DNA from: Arenibacter arenosicollis
Lineage (GTDB): Bacteria > Bacteroidota > Bacteroidia > Flavobacteriales > Flavobacteriaceae
NCBI RefSeq assembly: GCF_014397245.1
Contig: NZ_JACLHY010000010.1
Span: 1-64,000 of the forward strand
Direction of reading: 5' to 3'
DNA: 64,000 bases
The notes below the pieces were generated by a model. It was given only the letters and a program-made list of their open reading frames with translations. It was not told where the DNA came from and made no database searches. Each line of letters starts with the position of its first letter. Positions within the stretch are counted from its first letter, which is position 1. This document shows positions 9,511 through 17,932 of the stretch, in pieces. The position numbers were made by a program, and so were the translations under genes.

Positions 9511-10971
9511 ATGAAAAAATGTATTTTGTTGTTGTTCCTTTGTTCAAACCTTAATGTACTGGGACAGACCAAAAAGCTTACGCTAACTGAGGCCATTGAA
9601 ATGGCAAAAAAAAACTCCCCTGAATACCAAGCCGTACTAAATCAATCACAAGCCAGTTATTGGAAATACAGAACTTATGTAGCACAATTTTTGCCCCAAT
9701 TTAGATTATCAGCGACTTTGCCGGATTATTCCAAATCCATTACAAGAATTACCAATGACGAGGGGCAGGATATTTTTGTAAATCAAAATCAATCCAGAGT
9801 AGATGGGACTTTATCCATAGACCAGCGGGTTCCTTTCACTGGAGGTAACCTCTCCCTTAATTCCCAAATCCAAAGAATTGATCGCTTTGGTGCAGATGAA
9901 AACAGCAATTACTCCCTCACCCCATTTTCCGTAAATTACTATCAAAATTCCTTGTTCTTTAATCCATATAAGTGGGACAGACAAATAGAACCATTAAAAT
10001 ACGAAGAATCCAAGCGCGAATTTATAGAGCGCATGGAAGATATTTCCCTTAGCAGTTGTCAACGGTATTTTGGATTATTGACCGCACAAATGAGATTGAA
10101 AAATTCCAAGAAAAATTTGGCCACCCAGGATACCTTATTACAAATTGCCAAAGGGAGGTTCGAAATTGGAAAGATTGCCGAAAATGAGCTATTGCAGATG
10201 GAACTTGGACATTTAAATTCGAAAAATGAAGTTACAACAAATACTATCCTACTTAAAAGGACATCTCAAAACCTAGCCCGTTATTTAGAATTGAAAACCG
10301 AGGACATAGAACTCTTCATTCCCGAGAAACTGGTAGATTTTGAGGTGAGTGTACAGACCGCTTTGGATGAAGCTACCAACAATAGAAAGTCTGTTATAGA
10401 ATTTAGAAGGAGACGTTTGGAGGCGGAAAGAAATCTAGCTCAAATAAAAGGCAACAATAGGTTGGAAATAAATGTTAATGCCAATTTTGGATTAAATAAA
10501 CGCGCCGAGGATTATGATGCCTTGTTCCAGGACTATGACAGACAACAAAGGGTATCTGTAAGGTTAGGTATTCCCATTTTTGATTGGGGGGTATCCAAAT
10601 CCGAAAGAAAGATGGGAGAGGCCGATCTAGGTTTGGTAGAAACCAACATTAAACAAGAACAGCAGGCCTTTGAACAGGAAATTTATCTACATATACTAAA
10701 TTGGTCCAGCAAGCGTGATTTTCTTTCCACCTCGGAAAAAGCCAAAGAGATCGCCATTAAACGCTATCAAATTACCAAAGAGAGATATATACTGGGCAAA
10801 ATTACCATTACCGATCTAAATCTGGCTCAACAGGAAAAAGATAAGGCCGAGATTGATTACCTTAATTCCTTGGAAAATTTTTGGACCGACTATTATACCT
10901 TGAGGAAACTAACACTTTACGATTTTATCAATGACAAAAAGATTGAAGCTGAAAATATAATTTTAGATTAA
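9511..10971 (+). CDS. TolC family outer membrane efflux protein
   Basis: A 486-residue outer-membrane factor. A signal peptide (about residues 1-18, ending LGQ) precedes two repeated OEP-type helical hairpins. Typical features are LTLTEAIEMAKKNSPEYQA at the start, SVRLGIPIFDWG near residue 345 and GKITITDLNLAQQEKDKA in the second alpha-barrel. It completes the adaptor-permease-channel operon as the exit duct. The gap from the permease is 66 bp without a terminator. Immediately after its stop begins the long inverted repeat 10979-11102. Confidence 0.88.
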   Translation: MKKCILLLFLCSNLNVLGQTKKLTLTEAIEMAKKNSPEYQAVLNQSQASYWKYRTYVAQFLPQFRLSATLPDYSKSITRITNDEGQDIFVNQNQSRVDGTLSIDQRVPFTGGNLSLNSQIQRIDRFGADENSNYSLTPFSVNYYQNSLFFNPYKWDRQIEPLKYEESKREFIERMEDISLSSCQRYFGLLTAQMRLKNSKKNLATQDTLLQIAKGRFEIGKIAENELLQMELGHLNSKNEVTTNTILLKRTSQNLARYLELKTEDIELFIPEKLVDFEVSVQTALDEATNNRKSVIEFRRRRLEAERNLAQIKGNNRLEINVNANFGLNKRAEDYDALFQDYDRQQRVSVRLGIPIFDWGVSKSERKMGEADLGLVETNIKQEQQAFEQEIYLHILNWSSKRDFLSTSEKAKEIAIKRYQITKERYILGKITITDLNLAQQEKDKAEIDYLNSLENFWTDYYTLRKLTLYDFINDKKIEAENIILD

Positions 10972-10978
10972 AGGCCTA

Positions 10979-11102
10979 TATTTTAAAGGATAAAACCTAA
11001 CAACCAATATCCCTATTTACGGTACAGAGAAAAGATTTTATAAGTAAGGCCCAAACAGTCTAGGTTTTGTTTTTAGTTTTCATAATTTTATCCTTTAAAA
11101 TA
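10979..11102. repeat. 124-bp inverted-repeat unit filling the tolC-oxyR gap
   Basis: TATTTTAAAGGATAAAA at 10979-10995 has its exact reverse complement at 11086-11102, a 17-bp perfect inverted repeat. The arms enclose nearly the whole 138-bp gap. If the outer TA pairs are target duplications, the unit looks like a 120-bp MITE with 15-bp terminal repeats and TA flanks, as made by IS630/mariner-type transposases. An internal pair, AAAACCTA (10992-10999) and TAGGTTTT (11061-11068), overlaps the left arm, so two alternative RNA folds are possible. It carries no ORF. A long hairpin terminator or an oxyR leader are alternatives. Confidence 0.55.
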
Positions 11103-11109
11103 ATACTGC

Positions 11110-12048
11110 ATGACCATTACACAATTGCAATATGTACTAGCCGTGGCCGAGTACCAAAATTTTACTTTGGCAGCCGAAAAAAGCTTCGTTACCCAACCTA
11201 CCCTAAGTATGCAAGTACAAAAATTGGAGGATGAATTGGACATATTGATTTTCGACAGAAGTAAAAAACCCATCACCATAACTGAAGTGGGAGCAAAAAT
11301 TGTAGCGCAGGCCAAAAATATTGTAAATGAAGCCAACCGTATCAAAGATATTGTTGACCAAGAAAAAGGGTTTATAGGTGGGGAGTTTACTCTAGGCATC
11401 ATTCCTACAATTATGCCCACCCTATTGCCAATGTTCCTAAGGACCTTTATCAAGAAATATCCCAAAGTAAACCTGATCATCAAGGAACAAAATACTGAAA
11501 ATTTGATTCGTAATCTACAAGATGGCCATATTGATGCGGCCATTGCAGCTACGCCTTTGGAGATCGAATATATAAAGGAACGCCCACTATATTATGAACC
11601 TTTCGTAGGCTATGTACCGCCTAACCATCGATTGGGGAAATTTTCCGAATTAACTCCGGAAGATCTGGAAATTTCAGATGTTCTGCTTTTGCGGGACGGA
11701 CACTGTTTTAGGGATGGGGTAATAAATTTGTGTAATGCTTCCAAAAATTATCAGGAAGAACACTTTCAATTGCAAAGTGGTAGTTTTGAAACACTGATCA
11801 ATCTATCCAACGAAGGTTTGGGAATGACCCTCCTACCCTTCCTAAATACTATTGAACTTGATGATAAAAAGAAGCAGAACCTCAAATTCTTTAAAAATCC
11901 ATCACCAGCAAGGGAAGTAAGTCTTATATATCATAAGAGTGAACTAAAAATTCAGATTACCGAAGCATTATATGATGTGATTGCCAGTGTAGTAAGAGGC
12001 GCTATTGCTTTCCAAGACGTAAAAATTATTAGTCCGTTAAACAAATAG
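11110..12048 (+). CDS. oxyR: OxyR-type LysR regulator of the peroxide response
   Basis: A 312-residue LysR-family regulator. The N-terminal winged helix-turn-helix (about residues 1-60: FTLAAEKSFVTQPTLSMQVQKLE) is followed by the substrate-binding-like domain. The redox pair is present as C199 in RDGHCFRDG and C208 in NLCNAS, the same numbering as E. coli OxyR. The protein should therefore sense hydrogen peroxide by disulfide formation and activate genes such as dps. It follows the efflux operon on the same strand, but the 124-bp inverted-repeat unit separates them. It abuts the convergent lipoprotein gene with no base between the two stop codons. Confidence 0.93.
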   Translation: MTITQLQYVLAVAEYQNFTLAAEKSFVTQPTLSMQVQKLEDELDILIFDRSKKPITITEVGAKIVAQAKNIVNEANRIKDIVDQEKGFIGGEFTLGIIPTIMPTLLPMFLRTFIKKYPKVNLIIKEQNTENLIRNLQDGHIDAAIAATPLEIEYIKERPLYYEPFVGYVPPNHRLGKFSELTPEDLEISDVLLLRDGHCFRDGVINLCNASKNYQEEHFQLQSGSFETLINLSNEGLGMTLLPFLNTIELDDKKKQNLKFFKNPSPAREVSLIYHKSELKIQITEALYDVIASVVRGAIAFQDVKIISPLNK

Positions 12049-12444
12049 TCATTCCATTTTTCGGTATTTATAGGAACATTCCTCAATACAGCCCACGTTT
12101 GATAAAATAAGATTTCCTTCCGAGAAATTCATATTGAAATTGGTCTCGATGGCATTGCTTTCACAGTGATATCTCAATGTTAATACTTGGTCATTTGTAC
12201 TGAAGATTCCATTGACAATACCTCCACAGGCCTTCTCGTTATGGGTATAGGACCCATTTGCCTTAAATTCGAAGATAGGTCCATTGGTTACTATTGTCCA
12301 ATTTTCAACAATATCGCCAGGACTTATTTTGGTAGCTTCCAATTGCCATTTCCCGAGAAGCTCGTTGGCAAATTTAGGTAAAGTATCTTCGTCCTTTCCG
12401 CAGCTCAAAACGATTAGAACAAATAGGTAGGTTAAATATTTCAC
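12049..12444 (-). CDS. Small lipocalin-like lipoprotein
   Basis: About 131 residues when started at the GTG at 12444, which gives MKYLTYLFVLIVLSCGKDED, a clean lipoprotein signal with its cysteine near residue 14. A longer TTG start at 12468 would spoil the signal. The mature part begins with a LLGKWQLEA motif and has repeated beta-strand patterns (IFEFKANGSYT, LTLRYHC, GNLILSNVGC). This is typical of the lipocalin-like lipoproteins common in Bacteroidota. Cysteines in the second half may form disulfides. The function is unknown. Confidence 0.7.
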   Translation of the reverse strand: MKYLTYLFVLIVLSCGKDEDTLPKFANELLGKWQLEATKISPGDIVENWTIVTNGPIFEFKANGSYTHNEKACGGIVNGIFSTNDQVLTLRYHCESNAIETNFNMNFSEGNLILSNVGCIEECSYKYRKME

Positions 12445-12554
12445 GTATATAAAATTGGGGGTCCGCAATTATATACGGTTGAATTAACCAAAAAAGTTGT
12501 TTTCGGAACAAAACAATTATTAAAATAACTGCCTCGTTGCCGCTCTAGAAGTCA

Positions 12555-12582
12555 TAAAAAAAGCCACCTTTTATGGGTGGCC
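12555..12582 (-). terminator. Intrinsic terminator of the 65-residue gene
   Basis: GCCACC (12563-12568) pairs with GGTGGC (12576-12581). Read on the minus strand, the stem is followed by a run of seven T. It lies 6 bp beyond the stop of the small gene at 12588-12785. Confidence 0.75.
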
Positions 12583-12587
12583 TGTAT

Positions 12588-12785
12588 CTAAGCTTTTAAA
12601 TAAAGTAAGCTTTGTTGTAGTTCTGGCTTATCAAAAATAAATTGTTTTAACCAGAGTTTTAATTCTTCTATTTCAAATGGTAATAGTCTTGTCACTGCTT
12701 TTTCTAGTTCTTTGCAAAATAACTTTGTATCAAAACTAACCTTTTGCAATACGGTTTTAGTGTACTCTAACATAGCTCTTGCCAT
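12588..12785 (-). CDS. Small conserved flavobacterial protein, 65 residues
   Basis: A short cytoplasmic, mostly helical protein opening MARAMLEYTKTVLQKVSFD. I recognise it as a type of small protein recurrent in Flavobacteriia and other Bacteroidota, but I know of no assigned function. No signal peptide or membrane helix is present; leucine-rich amphipathic segments lie near residues 40-63. It is monocistronic, with its own strong terminator and a divergent neighbour (PBP4-like gene), which argues that it is a real expressed gene. Confidence 0.7.
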   Translation of the reverse strand: MARAMLEYTKTVLQKVSFDTKLFCKELEKAVTRLLPFEIEELKLWLKQFIFDKPELQQSLLYLKA

Positions 12786-12875
12786 ATTTCAAAATAATTT
12801 TAGGTTGCTTGCACTAAGATAACCAATAAAAGGTATATATTATTGCCGTCTTTCCGTTAAATAATAGATAAAAGG

Positions 12876-14201
12876 ATGTTAAAGTCGATGAACGTACAAT
12901 TTCAAATGCCCTATTCTGGTAAAATAAGCATGCTTAAACCGTTAATTTTAATTTGTTTAGTGATGACTTTTACAGGTTGTAAAACATTACATAACAGTAA
13001 GTTATCCAAAGAAATAAATCAACAACTAAGTTCCGAAGCCGCTACTAATTACTTCCAAGGCGTTTTAATTTATGACCCTGTAAAAAAGGACACGGTGTAT
13101 AGCCATAATAGTCAGAAATATTTTACTCCCGCCAGTAATACCAAAATAATTACACTATTTTCATCACTTAAAACATTACCGGAAAATATTCCAGCGCTAA
13201 AATATGTTGTTAAAAATGACACCCTATATATGGAAGGCACAGGCGACCCAACTTTGTTGCACTCCTATTTTGCCGACAGTACCGCAATAAAATTTGCCCG
13301 GGACTACAATAACATATCCCTCTACTTGAATAATTTTAAGGAAAGTAGGTTTGGCCCCGGTTGGGCATGGGAGGATTATGAGCTGTATTTTAGTCCGGAA
13401 AGAAGCGGTTTGCCTTTATACGGCAATGTTGTAACCATTTCCACTAATGACAATCTACAGGTTATACCAAGCTATTTCCAAGATCAGGTTGTACCTATTA
13501 GTTATGGGGTAAACAGGGAATTGTACAGCAATACCTTTTATTTTGATACTCAAAGAAAAGATACTTTGGAGAGTCCTTATATGATAGATAGTACCCTTAC
13601 CAAAAAACTGCTGGAAGCAGTGCTTCTTAAAAAGGTGAATATTGTACAAAAAATGCCAGATACGAAAAAACAAATATTGTACAGCGTTCCTTCAGATTCC
13701 GTATATAAAAGAATGATGCAGGTAAGTGATAATTTTCTTGCGGAACAATTATTAATTTTAAGCTCCTCCACCCTATCTGACACCTTAAACAGTGCCAAGG
13801 CCAGAAAGTATATTTTGGATAATTATTTACAGGAACTTAAACAACCACCCCGATGGGTGGATGGTTCCGGTCTCTCCCGATATAATTTGTTCACACCAGA
13901 AACCATGGTATATGTACTAAATAAAATGTACCAAGAAATACCTCGGGAACGCCTTTTCAATTTTTTCCCTGTTGGTGGCTTATCAGGAACCTTAAAAGGC
14001 CGATTCAATGGTGATGACAGCCCCTATATTTACGCCAAGACAGGGTCGCTGGGCAATAATTACTGCCTTAGTGGATATCTGATAACCCGTTCAGGAAAAA
14101 CTTTGATATTTAGTTTTATGAACAATCATTTTACAAAGAGCAACGGGGAGGTAAAACAACAAATGCAATCCATTTTCGAAATGATTAGGGATAATTATTG
14201 A
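12876..14201 (+). CDS. dacB: PBP4-like D-alanyl-D-alanine carboxypeptidase (peptidase S13)
   Basis: A 441-residue serine-type penicillin-binding protein of class C. The three catalytic motifs are in order: SxxK as S87-N-T-K90, SDN in MQVSDNFLAEQ, and KTG in YAKTGSLGN. It should trim or cleave D-Ala cross-links of peptidoglycan in the periplasm. The N-terminal hydrophobic segment ends at a lipobox-like TFTGC (C35), so it is probably a lipoprotein. The ATG at 12930 is an alternative start that would give a more normal signal length. It overlaps the 3' end of msrA by 7 bp in convergent orientation. Confidence 0.88.
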   Translation: MLKSMNVQFQMPYSGKISMLKPLILICLVMTFTGCKTLHNSKLSKEINQQLSSEAATNYFQGVLIYDPVKKDTVYSHNSQKYFTPASNTKIITLFSSLKTLPENIPALKYVVKNDTLYMEGTGDPTLLHSYFADSTAIKFARDYNNISLYLNNFKESRFGPGWAWEDYELYFSPERSGLPLYGNVVTISTNDNLQVIPSYFQDQVVPISYGVNRELYSNTFYFDTQRKDTLESPYMIDSTLTKKLLEAVLLKKVNIVQKMPDTKKQILYSVPSDSVYKRMMQVSDNFLAEQLLILSSSTLSDTLNSAKARKYILDNYLQELKQPPRWVDGSGLSRYNLFTPETMVYVLNKMYQEIPRERLFNFFPVGGLSGTLKGRFNGDDSPYIYAKTGSLGNNYCLSGYLITRSGKTLIFSFMNNHFTKSNGEVKQQMQSIFEMIRDNY

Positions 14202-14704
14202 CCCAAGACCTTACTTTCATCAACATACTTCCCAAATTTTAATAACAAGAGTCTAAGTTTAGGGGCAATATAGGTCTCGCAAAAAGGCTTTTGTGGATTG
14301 TTAAAATAATAGTTTTGGAAAGCTTTGTCCGAAAGTTTAAAATCTCCAAACGGCAAGACCTTGGTTACCAAAGGTTTTTTAAAAAGCTCTTGAAAATTCT
14401 CTATTGCCGCTTTGGACTTTTCAACATCCAATGGGGTGAAAGTTTAAATGGCAGACCGATATTTATTCCGCATGCTGTGATCGGAAGTCGATTTATGGGT
14501 ATAAAGGTGTATTAAAATTAAGTCTTTGAGGGCGATGGATTTTGGATCGTAATGCACAATTACAGCCTCGGAAAAGAAAGATTCTTCCCCTTTTGAAGCA
14601 ACAAAGCCCTGTTCTACCACTTCAACCCCCTTCAAGGACTGGTACACCGCCTCAGTACACCAATGGCATCCACCTCCAAAAGCAATTTTCTGATTTGTTT
14701 CCAT
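14195..14704 (-). pseudogene. msrA: Peptide-methionine (S)-S-oxide reductase, interrupted by an in-frame TAA
   Basis: The first 86 codons encode the MsrA start with the catalytic site FGGGCHWC (C13) and end at KYRSAI. There a TAA (14444-14446) stands where relatives have a tyrosine codon (SAIYTF). The same frame then continues TFTPLDVEKSK and runs 78 more codons to PKLRLLLLKFGKYV, which matches the normal C-terminal half. This is therefore one nonsense substitution, not a frameshift; the full length would be 169 residues. The enzyme repairs oxidised methionine. The truncated product would lack the second half of the fold. It lies 21 bp behind the nudK-like gene, probably one operon. A sequencing error or recent decay are both possible. 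Confidence 0.85.
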
Positions 14705-14725
14705 AAAGCATTGGTCGCAAAACTA

Positions 14726-15310
14726 CTAGGAAAATAACCCGTTAATTTTAGCATATTGGAGTAGCATTATGGTCTTGGCGTCCTTTATTTCTCCCGAAGC
14801 TATCATAGCAAATGCATTGTCAAAAGGCAATTCCAACACTTCAATATTTTCAGTTTCGGATTCCGCTCCACCGCCATCGCTCACCTTCATTTTTTCTTCG
14901 TAAGATCCTATAAAAAAATACAGAATCTCGGTTACGGATCCAGGAGACATATAGGATTCGAATACCTTTTCCACATGATCTAATTTATATCCTGTTTCCT
15001 CCTCGGTTTCCTTTTTTATACAATCCTCCGGATGGTCACCGTCCAACAGTCCGGCACACACTTCTATCATCATGCCCGACTCGTTGCCGTTAATGTACGT
15101 TGGCATTCTAAACTGTCTTGTAAGGATGACACTTCCCTTCTTTTTGTTGTACAATAGGATAGCCGCACCATTACCCCTATCATAGGCTTCTCTGGACTGG
15201 GATTCCCAATTGCCATCCGATTTTAGATAATCAAAGGTTATCTTTTCAAGTTTATACCAGTTATCAGATAATAGTTCCCTCTTTATGTTTCTTACTTTAT
15301 TGCTTTTCAC
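14726..15310 (-). CDS. nudK: NUDIX hydrolase, NudK-like (GDP-mannose pyrophosphatase type)
   Basis: A 194-residue protein closely resembling E. coli NudK in length and landmarks: [13 protein letters not shown], the NUDIX box from GLLDGDH to [27 protein letters not shown] and [12 protein letters not shown]. NudK hydrolyses GDP-mannose and related nucleotide sugars to sugar phosphate and NMP. In the NUDIX box the residue after GLLDGD is H, where E. coli NudK has E; the downstream EE pair that binds metal is intact. The start is the GTG at 15310, with a -7 element at 15340-15347. It is followed closely by the broken msrA. Confidence 0.85.
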   Translation of the reverse strand: MKSNKVRNIKRELLSDNWYKLEKITFDYLKSDGNWESQSREAYDRGNGAAILLYNKKKGSVILTRQFRMPTYINGNESGMMIEVCAGLLDGDHPEDCIKKETEEETGYKLDHVEKVFESYMSPGSVTEILYFFIGSYEEKMKVSDGGGAESETENIEVLELPFDNAFAMIASGEIKDAKTIMLLQYAKINGLFS

Positions 15311-15339
15311 TTTGGGAAGTTTATTTTATTAATTTCATA

Positions 15340-15347
15340 CAAATCTA
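15340..15347 (-). promoter_or_regulatory. Predicted -7 promoter element of nudK-msrA
   Basis: On the minus strand this reads TAGATTTG, an exact TAnnTTTG match, 30 bp before the GTG start. No convincing -33 TTG is seen at the expected distance. Confidence 0.45.
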
Positions 15348-15443
15348 GGAATTTTAAATGCCCAGATAACGGTGAAGATAAAGTCTTTTTCTATGGAACC
15401 CATCATACCCATTATGATGCGCTATGCCGGACATTTATCACTT

Positions 15444-15510
15444 CAATGCGAGCCCTGCGAAGCAATCTGTTAAAGTCGGATAAGATAGCTTCGCCTCCAT
15501 CGCCTCCTGT
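15444..15510. repeat. REP-like palindrome of the GCGAAGCAATCT type
   Basis: The segment has a stem GCGAAGC-A-ATCT (15457-15468) pairing with AGAT-A-GCTTCGC (15483-15494), with one internal mismatch. It is flanked by AATGCGAG on the left and CATCGCC on the right. This resembles a degenerate copy of the dispersed palindrome family with the core ATTGCGAG...GAAGCAATCT that I know from many Bacteroidota genomes. It sits in the 280-bp gap between nudK and the DUF2461 gene and codes for nothing. Copy number in the genome is unknown from here. Confidence 0.55.
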
Positions 15511-15590
15511 ACAAACGGATTGGTTTAATCAACAGATATTCTCTATATAAACATTAATCCTTCAACATTAACTTTTTCAACAGCCTACCT

Positions 15591-16244
15591 TTACACCGTA
15601 ACTGCCTTGTTCAAATACCTTCTAAAGGGCAGCATTTCTAGATAAACCGAGATTACCTTCTCTTTAAAACCTGGCTGTAATATTTCTTCCTGGGTCAAGG
15701 GATGCATTACGGCAAAGGTTTTATTGCGCAAAAGATCTATATGTGGATGATCATTGGAAAATCCTTTGGGTGCTTTCTTCAAGGTTTCATTCAGCACCAA
15801 TTCCCCAAAAGTTTCTTTAAATGACTTTTTGTTGAGAATCTTTTTGAGTTCTTCTCCGTCATAATCAATGGCCTCACGAATACTGCGCAAGGTTTTAGGG
15901 TCTGGTCGCCAAATTCCTCCAGCCAACATAGACCTACTAAGTCCAATCTCAATATAAAAATCACCCGTATTGGGCGCCTTATCGAGGCCGGCCCCAAAAT
16001 GGTCCTTGTAAGTAGGTTTATTGGGATGAAACATCAAATTATTATTGATTCGATTTATGCCTTTTTTACCTGGTGTACTGTAGTATTCACTATCTACGGC
16101 CGCTAATGCAAGGTCCAAATCATTTAACCATCCTATATATTCATCCCTAATTTCTTTGTACCATTTTCGGTTTTTATCCATCCATTCCTTGGAATTGTTC
16201 TGGTTGAGCTCGGTTAGAAATTTAAACAGGGAATCAAAATTCAT
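15591..16244 (-). CDS. DUF2461 family protein
   Basis: A 217-residue soluble protein matching the DUF2461/TIGR02453 family. Landmarks are LTELNQNNSKEWMDKNRKWY at the start, NRINNNLMFHPNKPTYKDHFG, FYIEIGLSRSMLAGGIWRP in the middle, and LLRNKTFAVMHPLTQEE near the end. The biochemical role is unknown. No signal peptide or membrane helix is present. It lies 46 bp downstream of the TIGR00266 gene on the same strand and may be co-transcribed with it. Confidence 0.88.
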   Translation of the reverse strand: MNFDSLFKFLTELNQNNSKEWMDKNRKWYKEIRDEYIGWLNDLDLALAAVDSEYYSTPGKKGINRINNNLMFHPNKPTYKDHFGAGLDKAPNTGDFYIEIGLSRSMLAGGIWRPDPKTLRSIREAIDYDGEELKKILNKKSFKETFGELVLNETLKKAPKGFSNDHPHIDLLRNKTFAVMHPLTQEEILQPGFKEKVISVYLEMLPFRRYLNKAVTV

Positions 16245-16290
16245 TATTGGGATACGTTATTATGGATAATATAAGGGATTCTTAAATTCG

Positions 16291-17088
16291 TTAAAATCGG
16301 TTATCCCCGTCCAATAGGTCGCCCAAGCCACCTAAAATACTTCCCTCTCCCTTATCCTTACCTCCTCTAGGAATGGATGCCAAGACCCTTCCCGCCAATC
16401 GACTAAAAGGTAACGACTGAATATAAACGGTACCAGGCCCCCTTAAAGTGGCATAAAACAGACCTTCACCTCCAAAGATGGTATTTTTAATTCCGCCAAT
16501 AAATTCTATATCATAATCCACATCTTTTGTAAAGCCAATAATACAGCCCGTATCCACTTTTAGTGTTTCGCCTGGACCCAATATTTTCTGAGCGGTGGTA
16601 CCACCAGCATGTACAAAAACCATTCCGTCTCCCTCTAATTTTTGCATTATAAATCCTTCTCCCCCAAAAAGTCCACGGCCTAGTTTTTTTGAGAATTCAA
16701 TGCCTACGGAAACCCCTTTTGCTGCACATAAAAAAGCATCTTTCTGACAAATAAACTTACCTTGAAATTCAGAAAGGTCTATTGGAATAATTTTACCTGG
16801 ATACGGGGAAGCAAAACTCACTTGTTTTTTACCTTGACCTATATTTAAAAATGCCGTCATAAAGAGACTTTCCCCTGTCAGCAATCGCTTGCCCGCAGAG
16901 AACAATTTTCCCAGGACACTATTGTCCTGATTGGAACCATCCCCAAAAATTGTATCCATCTTAATGTCGGAATCCATCATCATAAAACTCCCAGCTTCCG
17001 CCACAACGGCCTCTTGGGGATCCAATTCTATTTCTACATATTGCATTTCCTCCCCATAAATCACATAGTCTATTTCGTGTGCATTCAT
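16291..17088 (-). CDS. TIGR00266 / AIM24 family protein
   Basis: A 265-residue beta-rich protein. Glycine-rich landmarks of the family are VVAEAGSFMMMD near residue 30, GEGFIMQKLEGDGMVFVHAGG near 145-165 and GGEGLFYATLRGPG near 205-220. Members relate to mitochondrial AIM24 and have a tryptophan-attenuator-like double beta-barrel; the function in bacteria is unknown. The C-terminal tail is Gly/Asp rich (GGKDKGEGSILGGLG). A -7-like TATTTTTG (minus strand, 17135-17142) lies 47 bp upstream. Confidence 0.87.
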   Translation of the reverse strand: MNAHEIDYVIYGEEMQYVEIELDPQEAVVAEAGSFMMMDSDIKMDTIFGDGSNQDNSVLGKLFSAGKRLLTGESLFMTAFLNIGQGKKQVSFASPYPGKIIPIDLSEFQGKFICQKDAFLCAAKGVSVGIEFSKKLGRGLFGGEGFIMQKLEGDGMVFVHAGGTTAQKILGPGETLKVDTGCIIGFTKDVDYDIEFIGGIKNTIFGGEGLFYATLRGPGTVYIQSLPFSRLAGRVLASIPRGGKDKGEGSILGGLGDLLDGDNRF

Positions 17089-17211
17089 TTTTTAAAGTTT
17101 ACTAGTTTTATTATTATTTCGGCCTATTGGTAACCAAAAATACCATTTTGTTACAATGGCGCACTACTTCCCTGATTCATAAATCCATTACCTAGACAAC
17201 ACATTGGAACA

Positions 17212-17667
17212 TTAACCCTTAACCTTAAGAGTCCATTCAAAATTAAAGGTGGAAACTACAATCCCCTCTTCATTAACCCCAACAGATTTCATCCAAACGG
17301 TCTGCCCCTCCCCTGTAGCAATTGTATTCTTAATGGCTTCGGCAATAAGATGACCATCTGTGCAGGTAAAGGTGATTTTACCAGTGGCTTTCTTGGAAAA
17401 ATTAGCATTATTGTTCGCCACTAACATGGAAATATTTCTTCTACTTTTCCTAATCTGGTTCATTACCATGGCTCCTGTCGTTAATTCCGCCGCCATTCCT
17501 TGAACTGCCCAAAACAAGGATTTAAAAGGATTTTGATTTATCCACCTATGTCTTACGGTTACAATGGCTTTTTGGTCATCAATATACCTTAAACGCACTC
17601 CTGTCCACCAAACGGCAGGCAGCTTAAAAAAGCTGAACATGTTAATTTTACTCGCATCTGATGCCAT
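17212..17667 (-). CDS. DUF4442 hotdog-fold protein (acyl-CoA thioesterase-like)
   Basis: A 151-residue cytoplasmic protein with the pattern of DUF4442/PaaI-like hotdog proteins: a charged N-terminal helix, RHRWINQNPFKSLFWAVQGM with the central hotdog helix, then strands such as GKITFTCTDG and VVSTFNFEWTLK. Thioesterase activity on a small acyl-CoA is a family-based guess. It has its own -7 element (17688-17695) and is followed by the TIGR00266 gene after 123 bp. Confidence 0.82.
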   Translation of the reverse strand: MASDASKINMFSFFKLPAVWWTGVRLRYIDDQKAIVTVRHRWINQNPFKSLFWAVQGMAAELTTGAMVMNQIRKSRRNISMLVANNNANFSKKATGKITFTCTDGHLIAEAIKNTIATGEGQTVWMKSVGVNEEGIVVSTFNFEWTLKVKG

Positions 17668-17687
17668 AGGTCTAGTTTAATTTAATT

Positions 17688-17695
17688 CAAAAGTA
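17688..17695 (-). promoter_or_regulatory. Predicted -7 promoter element of the DUF4442 gene
   Basis: On the minus strand this reads TACTTTTG, an exact TAnnTTTG match, about 21 bp before the ATG. The -33 region is not clear. Confidence 0.42.
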
Positions 17696-17932
17696 TGTAA
17701 AATGTACGAACTTATAAATGTTAATATGGTGTTAAATTTTAGTACTTTGTTTTGCATAGTACCTTCTTTTAGATATATATTTGCATAGAAAGTTATTATG
17801 TGTAGCAGATTTGACTTCCAAAATTAAATTGAACTGATCCATTTTTCAGGCCCTTTCAAAATTGGAAATCGTTCTTATTCCAGTTTAGAATTGAAAACAA
17901 ATAATAAAACTTTTGAACACTAATTAAAAGCC

